Source: Polyangium jinanense
GTDB taxonomy: Bacteria > Myxococcota > Polyangia > Polyangiales > Polyangiaceae
DNA: 64,000 bases
Assembly (NCBI RefSeq): GCF_028435365.1
Contig: NZ_JAGTJJ010000010.1
Span: 1 to 64,000, forward strand
Direction of reading: 5' to 3'
The notes beneath the pieces were generated by a model. The model did not search any database. It was not told the origin of the DNA and saw only the letters and a program-made list of their open reading frames with translations. A program made the translations under genes and the position numbers. Shown one piece after another: positions 62,338 to 64,000 of the stretch. Each line of letters starts with the position of its first letter. The first letter of the stretch is position 1.

Positions 62338-64000
62338 GGCGGCGTGCCCCAGGTCGGGTCGGAGGAGGTGCGGCGCCTGTCGACACGGCCACTGCCCTCT
62401 TCGAGCCGAGCGCGGAACGGTGCCTCCCGCGGTGGCAAGTCACGAAGGCCCCTGCCACCCGCGAGGTCGTAGCCCACGAAGATACCTCCGGAGAGTCGGA
62501 AGGGCGAGGACTCGACGGGGAGGTCGAGCAAGACGCGGCCCTCGGCCCCTGCGCTGAGGCGATGGCCCCGCATGAGCCACGTCCAGAACGTGAGCTGGGC
62601 ACTGACGCCGCTGCGAAGAAAGGATTTCGCGCGGTCGTAGCCGGCCGGTCGGTAACTCGTGAAGGCGCCGAGGGTGATCCAGGGCGCGAGGCCACGGCCG
62701 GGGAGGAGGTGGAGCTGGGCTTCGAGGTCGGCGCGGTCGATGCCAGCGAAGTCGGGGGTGGTGCGCGTGGAGACGCCAACGCTTGCGAGGGCGTCGATCG
62801 CCGGGCGGAAGAGGGCGCGGAGGCCAACGACGCCGTAGAAGGGGCGCGTGCTGGAGTAGCGGGTCCAGATCTCGCGGTCGGCGTCCTCGCGGCCTTCGAG
62901 GGCGGGGTCGGTGAGGATGACGGCCGCGCCGCCCCAAGGGACGAGCGAGACGGAGTCGGCGACGGGAATCGACCAGAGGACGCCGCCGAGGGCGCGGGCG
63001 CCGAGGCCAAAGGTGTCGGTCGGTTGCGCGACGACGCGGCCGCGGACGAAGAGGCCGGGGATGACGCCGTTCGGGGCGAGGTCGAAGGAGCCGGCGACGC
63101 CGAAGCTCGGGGCGCCGAAGCGGGCGCGGGCGAAGACGGAGCCTTGCGCCCAGGCGTGGATCGATTCGATCTCGCGGCGCAGGGCGACGCCGACTTCGAG
63201 CAGGCGCGCGCCGGTGAGGTTGTCCTCGTCGCCGACGTCGAGGTCGACGAGGCGGGCGTAGATGGAGGTGAGCAGGCTGCCGGGATCGGCGTCGGAGACG
63301 ATGTCGGGCGCGACGCGGAGGGGCGGCTCGGGGGCGCCGGTGGGCGCGGGGCGGAGGCTAGGCGCGGGCGGGATGCGGCGCGGCTTGGGCAGGCCGATGG
63401 GGACGGCGAGCTGGACGCGAACGAGGGCGCGACCGCCGGGCGAGGTGACGTGGAGCGTGTGCGGGCCGTCGGGGAGGACAGGGATGCGCTTTTCGAGCTC
63501 CTGTCCGAGGGGGCGGAGGTTGTTCGGGTCGCCGCCGACGAGGTGCGCGGTGGGATCGGCGGTGGGATCGAGGGGGAGCTCGCCGCGGGAGGTGGTGCTG
63601 GGGAGGGGGATCTGCGGGTCGACCGACCAGGTGAGGGTGCGAGGTTCGCCTGCCGGGCCGCGGGCCTGGAGGCGGACGACGGTGGGCGCGGCGAAGGCGA
63701 GCTCGAGGGGGCGCTCGGGGTCGATCTCGAACCACTCGGAGACGACGCGGGCCTGGAAGGAGAAGCCGCCGGCGCCGGAGAGGCGCGCCGAGCCGATGAT
63801 GGTGCGGCCCCGCGGGGCGCGGATCTCGACGCGGTGCGGGCCGCGGGGGATCGAGAGGGTGCAGGCGGTGCGGGGAGACCTGGGGTCATCGCCGCAGGGC
63901 GCGGGTTTGCCGTCGATCTCGACGCTGAGCTGGCAGTTCGGGTCGTCTTCGAGCGCGAGGCACTGCGTTTCGACGCCGAGGGTGGTGGGCTTGCTCTGGC
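62334..64000 (-). CDS. Outer-membrane beta-barrel-like protein (N-terminus beyond window)
   Basis: The frame is open from the window end to TGA 62334 (about 555 residues) without a start, so the gene begins outside. After an N-terminal Ig-like part (SAPCGDD-type loops, SRTACTLSIPRGPHRVEI), the last about 280 residues alternate hydrophobic and polar residues with many Arg/Gly turns (SGVSAQLTFWTWLMRG, SGGIFVGYDLAGG), as in outer-membrane barrels. Its stop overlaps the TTG start of the HEAT-CapB gene, so the two are translated together. Barrel assignment is by pattern, not family. Confidence 0.65.

Overview
The window is very GC-rich and tightly packed. It carries many lipoproteins whose lipobox is followed by Gly/Ser- or Pro-rich linkers, RsbR-type STAS regulators, a large hybrid histidine kinase, c-type cytochrome lipoproteins and MopE-like metal-binding repeats. 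This mix fits a large-genome myxobacterium, most likely order Polyangiales. That is an inference from style and gene content; no rRNA or tRNA gene is visible. I see no insertion sequence, prophage, integrase, CRISPR array or replication origin.

Layout. (1) 0-6.6 kb: the tail of an unknown gene, a SWIM/SNF2 helicase, a lipoprotein, a remnant of an aldo/keto reductase, and small membrane and hypothetical genes. (2) 6-9.7 kb, minus strand: a 46-residue peptide ending in a CCC-containing tail, a strong hairpin, a ferritin-like di-iron protein, a MepA-type murein endopeptidase and a lipoprotein. The peptide plus enzyme looks like a possible ribosomally made, modified peptide locus. (3) 11.6-19.7 kb, plus strand: core metabolism in an overlapping cluster (3-oxoacid CoA-transferase A and B, AccD, FolC), then SthA transhydrogenase, an alpha/beta hydrolase, an RsbR-like protein and an unknown protein. 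(4) 19.7-22.1 kb: a 42-bp tandem repeat, two small lipoproteins, a truncated duplicate of the second, and a larger lipoprotein. Base use in the small lipoproteins is less GC-biased than in the neighbours.

(5) 22.3-29.7 kb: DUF2085 protein, radical SAM/SPASM protein, hybrid histidine kinase, zinc-ribbon/MopE protein, YwiC-like and EamA-like membrane proteins. (6) 29.8-33.5 kb: a four-gene run of two lipoproteins, a TPM-domain protein and a TIM44-like zinc-ribbon protein. (7) 33.6-43.1 kb: a papain-like protein divergent from the alpha-2-macroglobulin/PBP1C pair. (8) 43.2-48.9 kb: AAA ATPase, DUF2236 oxygenase, two paralogous PAS-STAS proteins and an M28 peptidase. (9) 49-51.9 kb: a di-haem beta-propeller lipoprotein translationally coupled to an exported protein.

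(10) 51.9-56.5 kb, minus strand: a translationally coupled operon of two RCC1-repeat lipoproteins and a DUF1111 di-haem lipoprotein. A 15/19 match to the Fur box lies in the divergent promoter region, which it shares with an APC permease. This suggests an iron-responsive surface system of unusual composition. (11) 58-64 kb, minus strand: an outer-membrane-like protein (cut by the window end) coupled to a 1,453-residue HEAT-repeat/CapB-type ligase fusion.

The strongest candidates for something new are the CCC peptide/di-iron pair (9.3-9.6 kb), the Fur-box RCC1-RCC1-DUF1111 operon, and the HEAT-CapB/outer-membrane pair.
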